DNA of 43,637 nt from Aphodoplasma sp045541115. Its GTDB lineage: Bacteria > Bacillota > Clostridia > UBA1381 > UMGS1253. Shown piece after piece: positions 42,729 through 43,637 of the stretch. Both the position numbers and the translations under genes were made by a program. The stretch covers positions 1-43,637 of the forward strand of contig JAZQIM010000007.1 of assembly GCA_045541115.1 (NCBI GenBank), given 5' to 3'. How positions within the stretch are numbered: the stretch's first letter is position 1; every line of letters begins with the position of its first letter. A model generated the notes under the pieces. That model was given only the letters and a program-made list of their open reading frames with translations. It did no database searches and was not told the origin of the DNA.

Positions 42729-43517
42729 TTATTTGTATAGAGCTAAATCTGTGAGAGCTACATATGCAACAGAAGGATATCCCATTTGTGCTTTAACTTT
42801 TATATGCAATTGATTTACTCCTGATACGTCTATGTCAAAACTAAAAGGCATAGACGAAGTAACTGAATTTGCTCTATATATAAGTTTTCCGTCACCATAA
42901 AAATAAATATCCGTAGGAGCCGAAGAACATTCTTCGTTATCTTCCCACGATGATACAAAATATTTCTTTGGCAAAACAATTTTCCCCTTTAAATTTTTGT
43001 ATTGACCATTTAAAGGATAATATATAATGCAATCTGAATCATTTTCATCGCCTTCTATTTCTCCTCTCCACATTTGATTTCTGGTATAAAAAAGTAATCC
43101 GTTAGTATATTCGTTATTACTATAATCTATTATTTTGCCGTTGATAATTGTAAAATCATTATAACTATCAGCTTCTTTATAATCATTATACTGTATTCTA
43201 TCCAAATAATTATCTGGTTTTGTCTGGTCCTTCTTTCCAATGTACACACTCTGTGTTGCGCCGTCCCATTCAACATCCTTACCAAATGCATTTGAAATAG
43301 CACGAACAGGTAAATATGTTGTTCCATTCATTGTGAATGGTTCTACTACATTACCATTAGCGTCTTTTGGAACAATTTTTCCACCGTCAATGTAAATCTT
43401 AATGTTGTTGTAGAACAATTCTGCTGTTTCGCTGATTTGTTTTGCAAACACCATACCGCTTGTCAGCAATGTACCGACTAATACCCCTGCAATTAATCCT
43501 TGTAATCTTTTCTTCAT
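42729..43517 (-). CDS. Secreted stalk-domain (copper amine oxidase N-like) protein with NPCBM-like domain
   Basis: A 262-residue exported protein. Signal peptide at 1-26 (LIAGVLVGTLLTSGMVFA). A copper-amine-oxidase N-terminal-like stalk domain follows at about 34-95, with KIYIDGGKIVPKDANGNVVE and TTYLPVRAISNAFGKDVEWD. The C-terminal half (about 120-262) resembles an NPCBM carbohydrate-binding domain: YPLNGQYKNLKGKIVLPKKY, IYFYGDGKLIY and FSFDIDVSGVNQLHIKV. No catalytic domain, SLH or sortase signal is seen, so surface binding to glycans is an inference. GGAGG precedes the ATG. The sequence is more AT-rich than the SLH genes beside it. Confidence 0.82.
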   Translation of the reverse strand: MKKRLQGLIAGVLVGTLLTSGMVFAKQISETAELFYNNIKIYIDGGKIVPKDANGNVVEPFTMNGTTYLPVRAISNAFGKDVEWDGATQSVYIGKKDQTKPDNYLDRIQYNDYKEADSYNDFTIINGKIIDYSNNEYTNGLLFYTRNQMWRGEIEGDENDSDCIIYYPLNGQYKNLKGKIVLPKKYFVSSWEDNEECSSAPTDIYFYGDGKLIYRANSVTSSMPFSFDIDVSGVNQLHIKVKAQMGYPSVAYVALTDLALYK

Positions 43518-43564
43518 TTTGATTTACCTCCAAATTTTATTTTATGAATATTATTCACAAGATA

Positions 43565-43593
43565 AGTATAACATATATTTATAAATTACGCAA
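43565..43593 (-). promoter_or_regulatory. Sigma-A promoter for the stalk-domain gene
   Basis: On the minus strand TTGCGT, 17-base spacer and TATACT, about 48 bases upstream of the start. The -35 box lies inside two overlapping palindromes (43588-43606). Confidence 0.65.
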
Positions 43594-43606
43594 GTGCGTA
43601 TACGCA
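43588..43606. promoter_or_regulatory. Putative operator: two overlapping palindromes
   Basis: ACGCA-AG-TGCGT (43588-43599) overlaps the perfect 12-base palindrome TGCGTATACGCA (43595-43606). Three ACGCA half-sites in alternating orientation cover the -35 box of the minus-strand promoter. Confidence 0.5.
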
Positions 43607-43637
43607 AAAATGTAAAATATTTTAAAATATCTTTACG

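Noticed and set aside
1..43637. CRISPR arrays, tRNA or rRNA genes, insertion sequences, phage genes
   Set aside because: None could be recognised on either strand by reading for repeats, cloverleaf ends, transposase motifs or phage proteins.

Overview
The window reads as a chromosomal segment of a spore-forming member of the Clostridia (Bacillota), AT-leaning, with strong Shine-Dalgarno sites, frequent GTG/TTG starts and symmetrical intrinsic terminators between convergent genes. The spore genes spoIVA and an alpha/beta-type SASP, the Mbl/FtsEX/CtpA cell-envelope genes, two S-layer-homology (SLH) proteins and a dockerin protein support this. I see no phage, transposase, CRISPR array, tRNA or rRNA. 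The genus cannot be fixed from sequence alone.

Layout. 1-3.3 kb: the 3' part of a UPF0210/DUF711 gene, a TatD-associated radical SAM gene and, convergent, a VanW/G5 cell-wall protein. 3.7-8.1 kb: a secreted G5-3D protein, coaX with a small phosphoesterase, an mbl/mreB-fabZ pair and a SASP gene. 8.2-12.2 kb (minus strand): a yerC-like regulator, methyltransferase, recD2 and comF in one compact run. 12.3-15.6 kb: RNase M5, spoIVA and a UDP-GlcNAc 4,6-dehydratase. 16-21.2 kb: a PucR/CdaR-like regulator, ftsE, ftsX, an M23 hydrolase activator and a ctpA protease, a coherent septal/peptidoglycan-remodelling operon. 21.2-25.5 kb: aconitase plus isocitrate dehydrogenase (the citrate to 2-oxoglutarate arm) divergent from metA (homoserine O-acetyltransferase). 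25.5-34.2 kb: a dockerin protein, then rpoB and rpoC with their own promoter and a long leader, detached from rplJ/rplL and rpsL. 34.3-36.1 kb: pyrG. 36.1-42.5 kb: two tandem SLH proteins, each with its own promoter. 42.7-43.5 kb: a secreted stalk-domain/NPCBM protein.

How it fits together: most of the segment is core growth and envelope biology (cell-wall elongation, division, surface layer, spore coat, transcription, nucleotide and amino-acid supply). The strongest anomaly is the CTP synthase. Its glutaminase half keeps the fold and the histidine, but the cysteine nucleophile is glycine and the triad glutamate is glutamine, so it should be unable to use glutamine. Secondary points are an FtsE with altered ATPase signature and D-loop, a hyperacidic RpoB tail, structured leaders ahead of rpoB and of the first SLH gene, and perfect inverted repeats that run into the ribosome-binding sites of both sporulation genes.
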